A stretch of DNA of 64,000 nt from Punctularia strigosozonata HHB-11173 SS5 (taxonomy: Eukaryota; Basidiomycota; Agaricomycetes; Corticiales; Punctulariaceae). The translations under genes and the position numbers were made by a program. Shown one piece after another: positions 45,738 through 56,347 of this stretch. Under the pieces are notes generated by a model. The model was not told where the DNA came from and searched no databases. It was given only the letters and a program-made list of their open reading frames with translations. The stretch is from positions 4,508,967-4,572,966 of the forward strand of contig NW_006767433.1 in assembly GCF_000264995.1 (NCBI RefSeq), written 5' to 3'. Position 1 is the stretch's first letter; the number at the start of each line of letters is the position of its first letter.

Positions 45738-47150
45738 AACCGCCATTCGACGTGTTCAAGACAATGGCAGGATGGCCCTATAGGGATCGGCACTTTTGTA
45801 TTTTGATTTCCCACTGTACTGCACATTGACTGAGTAATATGCGTACGTTTGCTGCCAATTGTGGTACTGAATGGTGAGCTGAAGCGTTGAAGACTCGATC
45901 TTGCGTGCACAGTCAGTCTACGCCTTCAGTCATCGACGTGGGATGATCACAATGACCTTATCAAGTGAGACACCGTCGAAGATCGTCATATCGAGGCATT
46001 CCCGGTATTAGTTTGTGGTAATGGTTATCGTTCTCATGGTTGTCATGCACCTCTATGATCCTATCGGTATCAAGTCGTGGGCGTACCTCGAGAGTAAATA
46101 AGGTCATTGTTGACTCGAACTGGAGGACGAAACATTGCCCATTGCTCCCATGATCCGTAGATGCGAGAAAGGGATCCGTGCCAGGTGAGTCGAAAGCGTT
46201 GCAGTGAACCTGATCTCGGGGTCATCGCGGTACATCCGAGAGTTGAGGTGGCTTGAAACAGGGCGACGAGAGAATGTGAAAGCCTGGCACGATCTCGGAA
46301 GCTGAACGCAGTGTTATCAGCTGGAGAATATATTTTCTCGCATGATTATATAGGTGGGTTAGTCATGGCGGATGTTCTTCACTTGACATATGCCATCACT
46401 TCTCAACGGCCAGGCGTACCCGCTGAGTATCCGGCGTCAAGATCACTAGTAGAGAGCAAGTCATGCCATCCAGTCAGCTTGTCGACATCGTACGAGACCT
46501 GGTAACCATCGCCCGAGCAGCTCGCTAGCCGCCAGATGAGCATCACACGCACGCAGTTGCGTAGGTCGACGTACTACTGCAGGTAGCAGTCTTCCTGCGT
46601 CTAGATAGCGTCCCGGCAGGGCTCTTGTTCGGAGAAATGGCAATTGGCTGTCATCTGACCGTAGTCGCTGTGCCGGCTGCGACATGGGAGGATGCGATAT
46701 TAAGATAGAACAGCAAGCATCTTGTAGCAGAGAAAGATATATTTTGAGAGACCCTGCGATAGCATTTCCGGACAGCAGTGCCTGCCTGTGAATATCGTTC
46801 CAGAGAGGTGAAAGAGATGAACGAGAGGAAGAAATAAGCTCGGACGCGCCTCCATTGAGCTTGCTTCCGGAATTCCGGCACAGCTTCGGACCGGAAGCCT
46901 GGCCGGAGATGGCCGGCACGCGTCGGTTTGGGCGAGGATTGCTATTGAACGTTATCATGCTGGTCCCCCAGGCATGCAGCCGGGTGCCCGATCTCCCTTG
47001 TGCCATCCCCAAGCACCAGCCCAGGCAAAGGTACTTATACTCGCTTGGGTGGCATTCCACCACCGAACTCTCATTCCTGAGACAGGACCCACCCCGAATA
47101 ACAACGCGTCTACACCGAACGCCCCGGTTAACGTAAACAGCGCACTCCAC
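45738..47150. other. Gap between FunK1 K2 and the dioxygenase gene
   Basis: Includes the duplicated FunK1 3' flank (46331-46535). A 229-codon open frame on the minus strand (46461-47150) is not protein-like and overlaps the dioxygenase 5' region. The dioxygenase frame itself stays open upstream to an ATG at 46974, so its true start could lie there. Confidence 0.45.
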
Positions 47151-48400
47151 ATGCGGCCCTCTTTACGTTTGTTCGCGCCCTTCGCCATCGGAGATTCCTC
47201 CCTGACCGTCAAGTCCCTTGGCGCCGCGTTCCCCTACCGATGGCTGCGCGACTCCTGCCAGTGTGCATCCTGCGTCCATCCCAGCACGCGACAGAAACTC
47301 CATCGCACGACCGACGTCTCGCCCGACGTCGCCCCGGTGCCGGGAGGGGTGACGCCCCTGCCTGGCGGAGACGGAGTCAGCATCGAGTGGCGACAGGGAC
47401 ATCGGTCCTCGTTCGGATTCGACTTCCTGGAACGATACTCTGCCGTAAACCGGCGGCAGGCCTTCCATCGCGATCTCGACCGCATCCCATGGGATCGGGC
47501 GCGCTTACAACACACGGATGCGAAACTCTATCAGACGTACGCGGATCTGAAGACGGAGTCCGGATTGCTGGCCGCGATCTCTCAGCTCTGGCAATACGGC
47601 CTGCTCTTCGTCACCGGCGTCCCGACGGCGGAGACCAGCGACGAGCGTTGCGAAGTGCGCGCCCTCGCGAGCAGGTTTAGCGAGGTCAGGGCGACGTTCT
47701 ATGGCGAGACATGGGACGTGAAAAACGTACAGCAAAGCAAAAACATCGCGTACACCGACTTAGATCTGGGTCTGCACATGGATCTCCTGTGAGCTTCTTT
47801 CCACCTCATCTTCTATTTCCATTTCATGAACGCAAAGCGCAATGCAGATACTTTGAGCACCCACCTCGCTTCCAGATCCTCCACTGCCTCCGAAACCGCG
47901 TCCGCGGCGGCGCCTCGTACTTTGTCGACGCCCTACACGCTGCCAGTACGCTGAGCCGCGCCGATCCGGAGGGCTTCCGCACGCTCACCGAGACGCCGGT
48001 GTCGTTCCATTACATCAACGACGGCCACCACTTGCACTTTGAGCACCCGACGATCGAGCTCTTCCCGGCCTCCGACCGTATAGCGCACATCAACTACTCC
48101 CCGCCGTTCCAGGCGCCGCTTCCGCTCTCTACGCCCGATGCGTTCTACCCCGCCTTCAGGCGCTTCGCTGACCTACTCGACCGACCCGAGGCACGCTTCG
48201 AATACCTCCTTCGAGAAGGCGACGCAGTCTTGTTCGATAATCGCCGGGTGCTGCATGCAAGGACGGCATTCCACGACCCCGAGGAAGACGCGGGCGAGGT
48301 GCAGGAGGATATGACCAACAGGTGGTTGAAAGGGTGTTACATCGAGGCGGACGCCGTGTTCGATCGCGGTCGAATTCTGAGAACCAAGTTGGAAGGCTAG
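47151..48400 (+). CDS. Gamma-butyrobetaine/trimethyllysine dioxygenase-like enzyme (Fe(II)/2-oxoglutarate)
   Basis: Member of the BBOX1/TMLHE branch of the TauD family that hydroxylates carnitine precursors. The N-terminal zinc-binding domain shows WLRDSCQCASCVHPSTRQK. The catalytic part has GLLFVTGVP, AYTDLDLGLHMDLLYFEHPP (iron ligands His and Asp), LHCLRNRVRGGASYFVDALH, RIAHINYSPPFQ, DAVLFDNRRVLHARTAF (distal His and Arg for 2-oxoglutarate) and NRWLKGCYIEADAV at the end. One intron splits MDLL-YFEHP (donor GTGAGC). About 390 residues, normal length. Start at 47151 matches family length; an in-frame ATG at 46974 would add 59 residues. BBOX and TML dioxygenase cannot be separated from sequence alone. 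Confidence 0.85.
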
Positions 48401-49212
48401 TCGTCGCAGCAGCTGCGTAATCCAATGTACATTAGCGAGCATGATCCGTCATCCTATGCAAGCATGTCAGACTGGGGCCGCAAACCGGAGCAGCATTGCT
48501 CACACCCATGCAAGTGGATGGGGTACGGGGTCCGAACCCACATCCGCCCTCCAGGTGGCATACAGCTACTTTGCCTGTGGGTTGACACAGTCTGCGATTG
48601 GTATCCCCTCGATGAAGCAAGTGGATGAGCACCCTGAGATCCTCCTTGTAATCCATTCGTCAACCCACGTCAACCCACTCGATCCACCGAGCGAGCCCGT
48701 ATCCACAAAGGCCAGAAATGTCGAGCGCCGCATCCGAGTCCGCTCGTGGGCGTCGGAAGAAGATATAGACCCAAGCTAGGTGACCATTCTCGAGGGTTAA
48801 TCGTCCATCCGACCCACGGCCGACCCACATGCACAAGGATATCCACGGTCGAGGCAGTAAATGTCCACGCTCGTCTGCAAGTTCCCCCCGATATACAGCG
48901 GTGAAGTGGTGGGTGTAGCAGCCGCTGACCCACCTACCGATCCACATTGTGAGAATGACTGGGTCAGTTGGAATGACTCGACGGATTTCAGCAAGTGTGG
49001 AGCACCACCCAAAGCACCCGTATGGTAGATGCGAATCCACCCAGTACCGCAGGTCGTGTCCACTTACGCTTGAGGGTTCGAGTGGGTTCCGTATGTGGAA
49101 GGGCAAGCACGCTTTCGCCGAAACCTGCGCTCGGCGGCAGGCCAACCCTGTCAAAACATGGCAACGATGGATTGTGCGATGAGAAAAGGGCCGTGATTAA
49201 GCAACATGTGTA
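48401..49212. other. Gene-free region rich in ACCCAC/ATCCAC words
   Basis: No gene supported, although a 164-codon minus-strand frame (48660-49154) exists. The sequence repeats short words: AACCCACGTCAACCCAC, GACCCACGGCCGACCCAC, GACCCACCTACCGATCCAC, AATCCACCC. This may be a degraded repeat family; I cannot define ends. Confidence 0.4.
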
Positions 49213-49719
49213 TCATATAGCCTGACAAATGCCATGAGCCGAGAGCGTCATGCTACAGACCAACGACGTACCTTGGGCGCTAGAGAGACGATCTTGCCCC
49301 ACCCCTTCGTCCTGAGGTCCGCGCTGACCACACCACCTATACGCGTGCCCAACATCTCCTTCTTGTTGTTCAACAACACCGCCGCGTTGTCGTCGAAGCG
49401 GATCATCCGGCCGTCCGGCCTCCGAACCGCCTTCCGCGTGCGGACGATGACGGCGCGCCGCACGTCGCCCCGGCGGACCTTCGCGGCCGTGGCAGACGAC
49501 GCGGCGGCGGCGCTCACGGGTCGTGCGCGCTTGACGACGCAGACGATCTCGTCGCCGACGGTGCCGCACCCGTTGTTCACCTTGTGCTTGAGGACGTTGA
49601 CGCACTCGACGAGGAGCGCGCCCGAGTTGTCCAGGACCTGCAAGAAACACCTTTCAGAGATCGCGTGGTGTATCTCGGTCGTTCGGACTGACATTGAGGG
49701 TGCTCTTGAGGCCAATCAT
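49213..49719 (-). CDS. Mitochondrial large-subunit ribosomal protein uL14m
   Basis: Start at 49719 (MIGLKSTLN), then an intron (donor GTCAGT, acceptor TTGCAG) into [73 protein letters not shown] and [20 protein letters not shown]. This is the complete L14 fold with its usual RNA-binding loops (fungal MRPL38 type). A second intron (donor GTACGT) leads to a tiny last exon giving APKAI-stop at 49213-49215. About 135 residues. A component of the mitoribosome large subunit. Confidence 0.88.
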
Positions 49720-49941
49720 GGCCTTGTAACAAGAGCCGGAGGTTGGTGAGAAGGAGGTAGCGTCACACGCGTGTAGAGAAGTAACCGAAGTAACAAACTT
49801 TTGTAGACCAAGTTCTCACGGTCAGAATCGCAGGCTGGTATTGCTCGGAATTCCTGCCGCCAAGTTTGACGTTGTCAACGCTCAGGTAGCTCGAGCATTC
49901 GCAGTTCATTTAGACTTGGTGCATGGTAGTGTATGCGACGC

Positions 49942-51520
49942 TCATGCAGCGGCGGTGTTGCCCACTTTCCACACCTCCATCCCGCCCTCACCACCGATAC
50001 CGATGATCCCTCTCGCGGTGTCCCAGTCCACGCCGAGCACCTTCTGCCCGGATCCATCCCACGTCTTCAGTGATGCGAGCGCGCTTTTAGTACTGCGGAA
50101 GTCCCAAATGCGGGCGACACCGTCGTACGCGCCAGTCACGACCTAACAGCGGTCAACATGAGCATCCCCGGAAAGTGGAACAGGACAGAAAATATTGCGT
50201 ACCTGCTGGCTGCCGGATGGGCCGACGCAAACACACGATGGCGTCGACGGATGGGGTAAGCTACCCGAGGACGCTGAGAGCGCGGTAGCATCTCCTTGCG
50301 AACGTAAGTCGTAAATGGTGACGAATCGATCCGTCGAAGCCGTAAGAGCCGTATGGCCATCCGCCGTCAAGGCGAGGTCAAGGAACGGCTTTTCAGACGC
50401 GTTCTACCGGAGAGAAAACGTGAGCCGGCATCGAGGACACCAGACGTATGGAACGTACGATAGTGTTCGTGCAAACTCCCATCTCCACGTCCCAGGAGCG
50501 TACCGTCGAGTCGAATCCGCAGCTGTACGCCACAGGTCCCGACGGAGCCCAAACGGCCTTGGACACCCTCGCCGTATGACTCTTCATAACCGCCGTAGGT
50601 GCCTTGCGCCGCGGCTTGGCCTCCTCGCCCGCCGAGTCCGCGACCTTTCTCCTCTTCCTGTTGCGCTCGCCGGTCGTATTGTGTATCGCGTCCAACGGCA
50701 CCTCGTCCTTCTGCGGGATAGTGGTATCCCATACGCCGATGAGGCCGTCCCAAGAGGTAGTCAAGATGTGCGTTCCGGCGCTGTTCGAGCTCACAGAGGA
50801 GAGCGGTGCGGTGTGGAGGTGCAGCGAAGCGAGCGTCCGTGAGGACGGTGCGTCTGCGTTTTCAGAGTCGGGGCCGAGAGAAGGCAGCGACGTGAGGTGT
50901 GCGGTGAGGTCGTGAGAGGCGGTGGCTACTACGGGGGAGCCAGCAATACGTTGGGGTACGATGCACGCAGAGGTTATGGGGGCTGCGTGGAGTGCTACAT
51001 CGTTTAATTTGTTTTGAGAGTAGTCGAAGGTCCGCAGGTGGCCGTCGTACGAGGCCGTAACGAAGTAGCTGAAGCGAGCATTAGCAAAAACGTCCCCTGC
51101 AGCATAAAGAGTCCAAACAAACCCTGGCACCTTGCAGGAAATGGAGGAGACCCAGTCCTCGTGGGGTAGCGATGACATCTTCTGCGGCGGCATCACGGAT
51201 TCTATGTACTCGATTTGAAGCGTTTCTTCCTAGGTGCCTCCTTCGGAATCAGCACATGCAAAGAACGCAACGGTCGACCTGAATTCGCTCACCGTATTCG
51301 CGCCGAGTTCGCCGAGCGAGCCTCGCAATATTTCACCATCGATGAGGAAGTCGAAGGGGATCGGCCTAGCGAGAGCCAACGCTTTGTTGACGAGCTGCGA
51401 AAGCTGGTATCGCTTCCATGATGCCGGAATGAAGAATTTTTGTGAGGGCAAGGGGTAAGGTGTATGGGTGTGGAAGATAACGGGCACGGAGAGCTCAGAA
51501 GATGTCGAGGAGGATGCCAT
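49942..51520 (-). CDS. YTM1: Ribosome biogenesis protein YTM1 (WDR12 orthologue)
   Basis: Start at 51520. N-terminal NLE domain VIFHTHTPYPLPSQKFFIPA and SWKRYQLSQLVNKAL, then LQIEYIESVMPPQKMSSLPH and EDWVSSISC. WD40 repeats follow: YFVTASYDGHLRTFDY, ILTTSWDGLIGVWDT, VAYSCGFDSTVRSWDVE, TALTASTDRFVTIYDLRS, VTGAYDGVARIWDFRS, GIIGIGGEGGMEVWKVG. A basic linker (NRKRRKVAD) looks like a nuclear signal. About five introns; ends NTAAA-stop at 49942. About 450 residues, normal. It works with Nop7 and Erb1 in 60S subunit maturation, where the NLE domain contacts the AAA ATPase Rea1. Confidence 0.92.
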
Positions 51521-51983
51521 GGTTAGGCGAAGAGGCGGTACGTTGGGTGTTGGCCGGGTGCTGGATGCTGGCCCTGATATGCGCGGGTACAAGCAAAATG
51601 AGCCCCTCCTCAAATGCCTGGGAATATATTTCCTCTTCCGCGAGAGCGGTTATCCCCCGAGTTCAGGTCAACCTTGTAGTCCCTTCACGGCAACGACGTG
51701 CTCGCTCATCGAGGCTGTTGTACTCCAAATCGTCGATGCCACGACCAAGAATGACCACAGCAGGACAGCTTCTGATTATGGTTCCCGCCCTGCACAACGA
51801 GAACAAGGAGAGAAGTCCCGAATACGGATAAGGTGCGTCCTTCAGGATAGCACGTATAAAGACATGTCTCATCCTGAACGTATCACACCTTCAGGTGCTC
51901 ATAGCGTCTGATAAGTGACACGACCTCTTCACCCTTCGCACACTTCCCTTTGTCCAAAGTACTTCGAGGCCGACGGGACAGCC
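51521..51983. promoter_or_regulatory. Divergent promoter region of YTM1 and F-box gene 1
   Basis: About 460 bp between outward-facing starts. Overlapping open frames on both strands without protein-like content. No specific element recognised. Confidence 0.4.
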
Positions 51984-53886
51984 ATGCCTGAAACCACCCA
52001 ATCTTTCGAAGGGCTCACGGAAGCACGTCAGCGATTGGAAAATCGTACCGTGTTCCGACACGACCATCGACACTGTTTATGCAATATGCCTGCCGAGATC
52101 ATCAGGCGGATTCTCGATGATCTAGCAGCCATGGACATCCAAGGCCTGTTTCGCTGCTTCCAGGTTGGCCAACTTCTACTATCATGATGCCTTAGCTCAA
52201 GCGCCTCCAATTCGCATTTATGGTTAGACAGCCAAGGTGTTCTACAACGTCTATCGAGATTCGCTGGCACTGCGGTATAAGGTTGCTCTAGCTCTCGCGG
52301 GCAAGGCCGAAGGACAGCAAGCCTCTGACGTCCCGGTTGCCCAACGTCTGCAACGGTTAATGGAGTATGAGCGGCGCTGGGCACAACTCGACTGGACTTC
52401 GACCAAACGCTTGACAAATCGTGAATTGCTCGACTTTGACTTGCGCAGCGGATTCTTCGCGTCGACCATGCCAGACTGCGGCGTGTTGGCCATTTTTCAA
52501 CTTCCCTCCGCGACGCGTGGCATCGTGCTGCGCGGTTCCGAGATGTCATTCGACTCTGATTGCATTCAACACGTCGCCGCGGACGCCTCTCAAGATCTGA
52601 TCTGTGTCTTCGAGCAGCCGGAATATGCGTGGGTTTTTTGCTATGTGGTTCATTGTCCCTTATCTGAACGGGCTCTTAGACATGGCATTACGGACCACCT
52701 TATAGTATACGCGTTCAGCATCTCTACGGGCAAGCGGCATCCATTGGGGAAATACACCACAATGCTTCGACATCCATTTCCGAATTTCAGCGCACGGGAC
52801 CCGTCAGTGTACGGAGATTATGCAGCTGTGTTACTGCATCCCCGGCGAGGCGCGCGTGTTCCGTCGAAATCTCGTGTACGAGATCGCAATCTTATCGTAT
52901 GGAATTGGAAGACCGGCCAGACTCTAATGGTGAGTGTTCCATGACGTGGATTTACTCCCAAGCCGACCATATCATAGGATATAGTCGGAGAAATCCAATC
53001 GTACACTTTCCTGACCAACGACCTCATATTGCTCGTCATCATCGAGCCTCACGAGCCCACGCCTTTCTTCGAGCTCAGGGATTTGAGTGACGGCACCGGT
53101 ACGCCTTGTCACTATAGTCACCAGCCGTGGCGGCTTCGCCTCGACTTCCCACCCACTCACCAGCCCGGAACCATCACAAACTTGCGTCTAGCTGCCAACG
53201 CTGGTCCCAAGTATCCCAGAGTTTCCGTTCCATTCTATACACCACATGGCAAGGGCATTGTCGCAGCCACATTCGATGCCTCTTGCAACGTCCAAGGCGA
53301 CAAACGAGCGCATCAGACGTCGTGGGCGCTCGTCATGTACCTGGAAGACTTGATTAACTTCGCCACTCAAGCGCGTGATGTGCCTTTCGGGCGTATAACC
53401 TGGAGCGAATGGGGGCCTGAGTTCACGCGCCTGACAGAAACTCCCGCGCAAGGCGGGGACGCCCGGTGGTTGACCTTCGGCTACAGGATGGCGCTTGCGA
53501 ACTCTGACCCTTCTGGGATAACTGTGTACGACTTTAATCCCTTCCTGGCGGCTTTGCGCAACGAGATGAAGGATGTTCTCAAACATGATGCTGAAGTGAA
53601 CATCGTCACGGAAGTAGAAACTGTCGAAATGCCTCGCGTATGGACCGAGCCCGTTACCACGTCGTTACCTTACTCGAAGCGCATGCACCCTGTGGACGGC
53701 GAGATCTCTCGTTGTTCCATTGGCGAAGACAACATCATCCTATCTGTGGTACGTTGTCAGCCCTCTGCTTTCTTCGCGTCCGTTTTAAGCGTCCTGGTCG
53801 CTAACATGAGTCCATTAGACATGGGAGGATAATCAAAAGGATCCTATGGACAAATACGAGGAGTTGTGGATCTTCAGTATATAGCC
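51984..53886 (+). CDS. F-box protein 1 of a tandem pair
   Basis: The N-terminus has an F-box-like helix set: HCLCNMPAEIIRRILDDLAA and MDIQGLFRCFQ, with the usual Leu-Pro-x-Glu-x-x pattern. Then YKVALALAGKAEG, RLQRLMEYERRWAQLDWTST, AIFQLPSATRGIVL, RNLIVWNWKTGQTLM and SEWGPEFTRL. The C-terminal TVYDFNPFLAALRNEM and TTSLPYSKRMHP are shared with the next gene. Five or so introns, including one from 52629 that otherwise reads open. Ends EELWIFSI-stop at 53886. F-box proteins link substrates to SCF ubiquitin ligases; the WNWKTG word recalls a beta-propeller blade, which is inference. About 540 residues, apparently intact. Confidence 0.75.
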
Positions 53887-54388
53887 CCAGACGTCTATGT
53901 AGCGTATTCATTTATATTTATGAAAGATCAGCCTGGCTGGCTCCCGACAAAAAACCTGAGGCGACTTGACTTCGTGCAAACTGAGCACAACAACAACGTT
54001 GCCATCGGCCTAGTGCTAGATGCGCGTAACATGGGACGCCGCGTTGCTTTCAACCCTAACCGCAAATGCTGTCACCTGTTGACACGGCCAATGCTGTCCG
54101 GGTTCCTGAATCGAACGTGTAGGCTAGGGAAACACGGCCGGATGGACCATGCAGCGGCAAGGAACGTCCTCAACCGAAAGAAGGATATCTCTGAACGATC
54201 GCCCATTGTCCTACGTATACGATGCTAGAGCAAACACAGCGCGCATGGAGGTGAATACACACCCATATAGATAAGGGCAACCTCATCGCTGATCACCGTT
54301 CAATCGCAAGTCGCTCGAGTGCGAACAAGGGCCTCCCTAGTAAACAGCTGCTTTCACTGTTCTGGTCGCGCTGCTGAAGGCATCAAGC
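53887..54388. other. Intergenic region between the two F-box genes
   Basis: A 120-codon plus-strand open frame (53866-54228) overlaps the end of F-box gene 1 in another frame and has no recognisable features. It is treated as non-coding. Confidence 0.4.
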
Positions 54389-56313
54389 ATGCATATATCC
54401 CGAGGCACTGAACCTTCAGATATCGTCCCAGTCAGTGCGGAAACTGAAGATGTCCTCATCGCCGAACACGAACGTGGCCGCTGCTTGTGCCATCTCCCGG
54501 CGGAAATCATCGATCATATCTTGGGCGACCTGGCGACGCTCGACATAAAGTGCTTTTTCCGCTGCCTGCGAGTGAGTGGACTCGGGGCGTGCTCTCAAAG
54601 CTCACCAGGATCTTCTGTCTGATCATACGATACTTAGGTGGCGAAGATTTTCCTTGATGTGTACCAGAATTCGGCGCCGCTGCAATACGGGGTGGCACTG
54701 ATCCTTGCGGGCAAGAGTGATGGGTTCGAGAGCTGTGATATGCCGGTCCCTTCTCGCATGCAACGGCTGATGGAACACGAGAGACGATGGGCGCAACTCG
54801 ACTGGAGCGCGCTCGAGCTCCTCTCCAAGATGGACGCGGAGAAGTTTGATATGCGCAACGGGGTTTTCGCTCACAACCACTTGAGCCCCCATATGGTACC
54901 CATCTTCCGACTTCCCTCAGCAACGCGCGGCATCGCGATGGTCAACTGGTGCCTATGGTTGGATGAATTTAGGGTTCGAGACATTGCTACGGACGCTACT
55001 CAGGACCTGATCTGCATTTTCGAGCACACAAGGCAGTGAGCATGTCGTGCGCGCCGTTTCCACGTCAGTAGTCTGACTTGTTGTTCTTCAGGCCTCATTC
55101 ACCGAACCTTGTCAAAGTGCACACGTTGACCCTTTCCCACTCCCGGCCGCATCCTCTAGGACTTGCCACTGCGACGTTTCAGCATGCATCAAAGGGTTTC
55201 CAAATTTCGCAACCTTGTATATACGGAGATTATCTAGCTGCGCTCATGTTTTGGGATGAAAGCTTCGAACCATTCGCGCCAAGTACGCCCGGCGACCGGC
55301 TGACTGTGTGGAACTGGAAAACGGGTCACCTTCACTTGGTGAGCGATCCATGTTCTGCGGACCTACCCGACGTGCCACCAACAGCATCACAGGATTTCAT
55401 TGGGAACATCGACTCGTACATCTTTCTGGGTGATAACCTCATCATGCTCAGTACCTTGAACCGACTATCCAAGGATGCGCCCTTCCTCGAGATCAGGAGC
55501 CTGGTTGATGGGCCCAGTGCGCCCAATAGCCCGCACACCCAACTCTTGCACGGCCTCCGCCTCGACTTTCCTACCCCGGAGTCGACCGGATCATATCGCT
55601 TTGATTCGGTTGTGATCACCAGCAACGCTGGTCCCATACGACCGGGCGCTCATCCTCCGACGCCGTTTTACACACCGTGCGGGAAAGGCATCGTCGCGAT
55701 CGTGATCACAGCTACTGACCGGGAAGATGATCACTGGCAAAGTGTATTTGTTGCGCACCAAGAGGATCTCGTTCGCCTCGCCGCGAAGGCTCACGACGGC
55801 CAGTTTACGCGCCGGAGGTGGAATGAATGGGGGCCACAGCTGACTCGAATGGTAGCAGAGCCGGGCCTGGATTACGATGATCACCGCTGGATGGTCTTCG
55901 GATACAGGCTGGTGGCGCATGACCACGACCATTCATACACAGTTTATGATTTCAACCCGCTCGGTAAGGCTTTGCGCCAGGAGATGAACCGCCATGGCGT
56001 GCACGTTGTCGGAGAACAGTTCGTCTCGCGACCAGAGACCGACGATACGTTGGGACCTTTCGCGGGCCCCATCACCACGTCTTTGCCGTACTCGAAGCGT
56101 GACCTCTTGTTGGACAGCAAGAACCTCCCATTCGACCCCGATTTGGTACAGTGTCTCATGATAAGCGAAGATAACATCATTGTGCATGTGGTATGTATGT
56201 CGTACATTCTGGACAGCCGCCGGGATCGCTCATCGTACTGTACGCAGAGGTGGCCGGATGGTCAGGAGAACCTGGACGACACAGAGGACGAATTCTGGTG
56301 TTACACCACATAG
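54389..56313 (+). CDS. F-box protein 2 of a tandem pair
   Basis: Same layout as its neighbour: RCLCHLPAEIIDHILGDLAT, LDIKCFFRCLR, YGVALILAGKSDG, RMQRLMEHERRWAQLDWSAL, PIFRLPSATRGIAM, DRLTVWNWKTGHLHLVSDP, RRRWNEWGPQLTRM, YTVYDFNPLGKALRQEM and TTSLPYSKRDLLL. Introns follow CLR (donor GTGAGT), IFEHTR, and VHV (donor GTATGT) near the end; the last exon gives the acidic tail ENLDDTEDEFWCYTT-stop. About 570 residues. The pair clearly arose by duplication, with the shared words separated by divergent spacers, so the event is old. Substrate unknown. Confidence 0.77.
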
Positions 56314-56347
56314 GAAAACTCCTATCCCAAGGTTTCCGGATACGCGG

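Larger units (their letters stand above)
43054..46535 (+). repeat. Tandem duplication, unit 2 (FunK1 K2 with flanks)
   Basis: Begins GGCCGTAAGTAACATCTTTC and ends near GAGCAGCTCGCTAGCC. Its 3' flank repeats TTGACATATGCCATCACT (about 46384), as unit 1 does, and its upstream block repeats the dyad and the CACGTG element. The units differ by many substitutions and small gaps, so the duplication is not recent. Confidence 0.65.

Noticed and set aside
46461-47150. 229-codon minus-strand open frame
   Set aside because: Overlaps the duplicated FunK1 3' flank and the dioxygenase 5' region; composition is that of a chance frame and no motif is seen.
48660-49154. 164-codon minus-strand open frame
   Set aside because: Lies in the ACCCAC-rich repeat-like region; the word repetition explains its openness.
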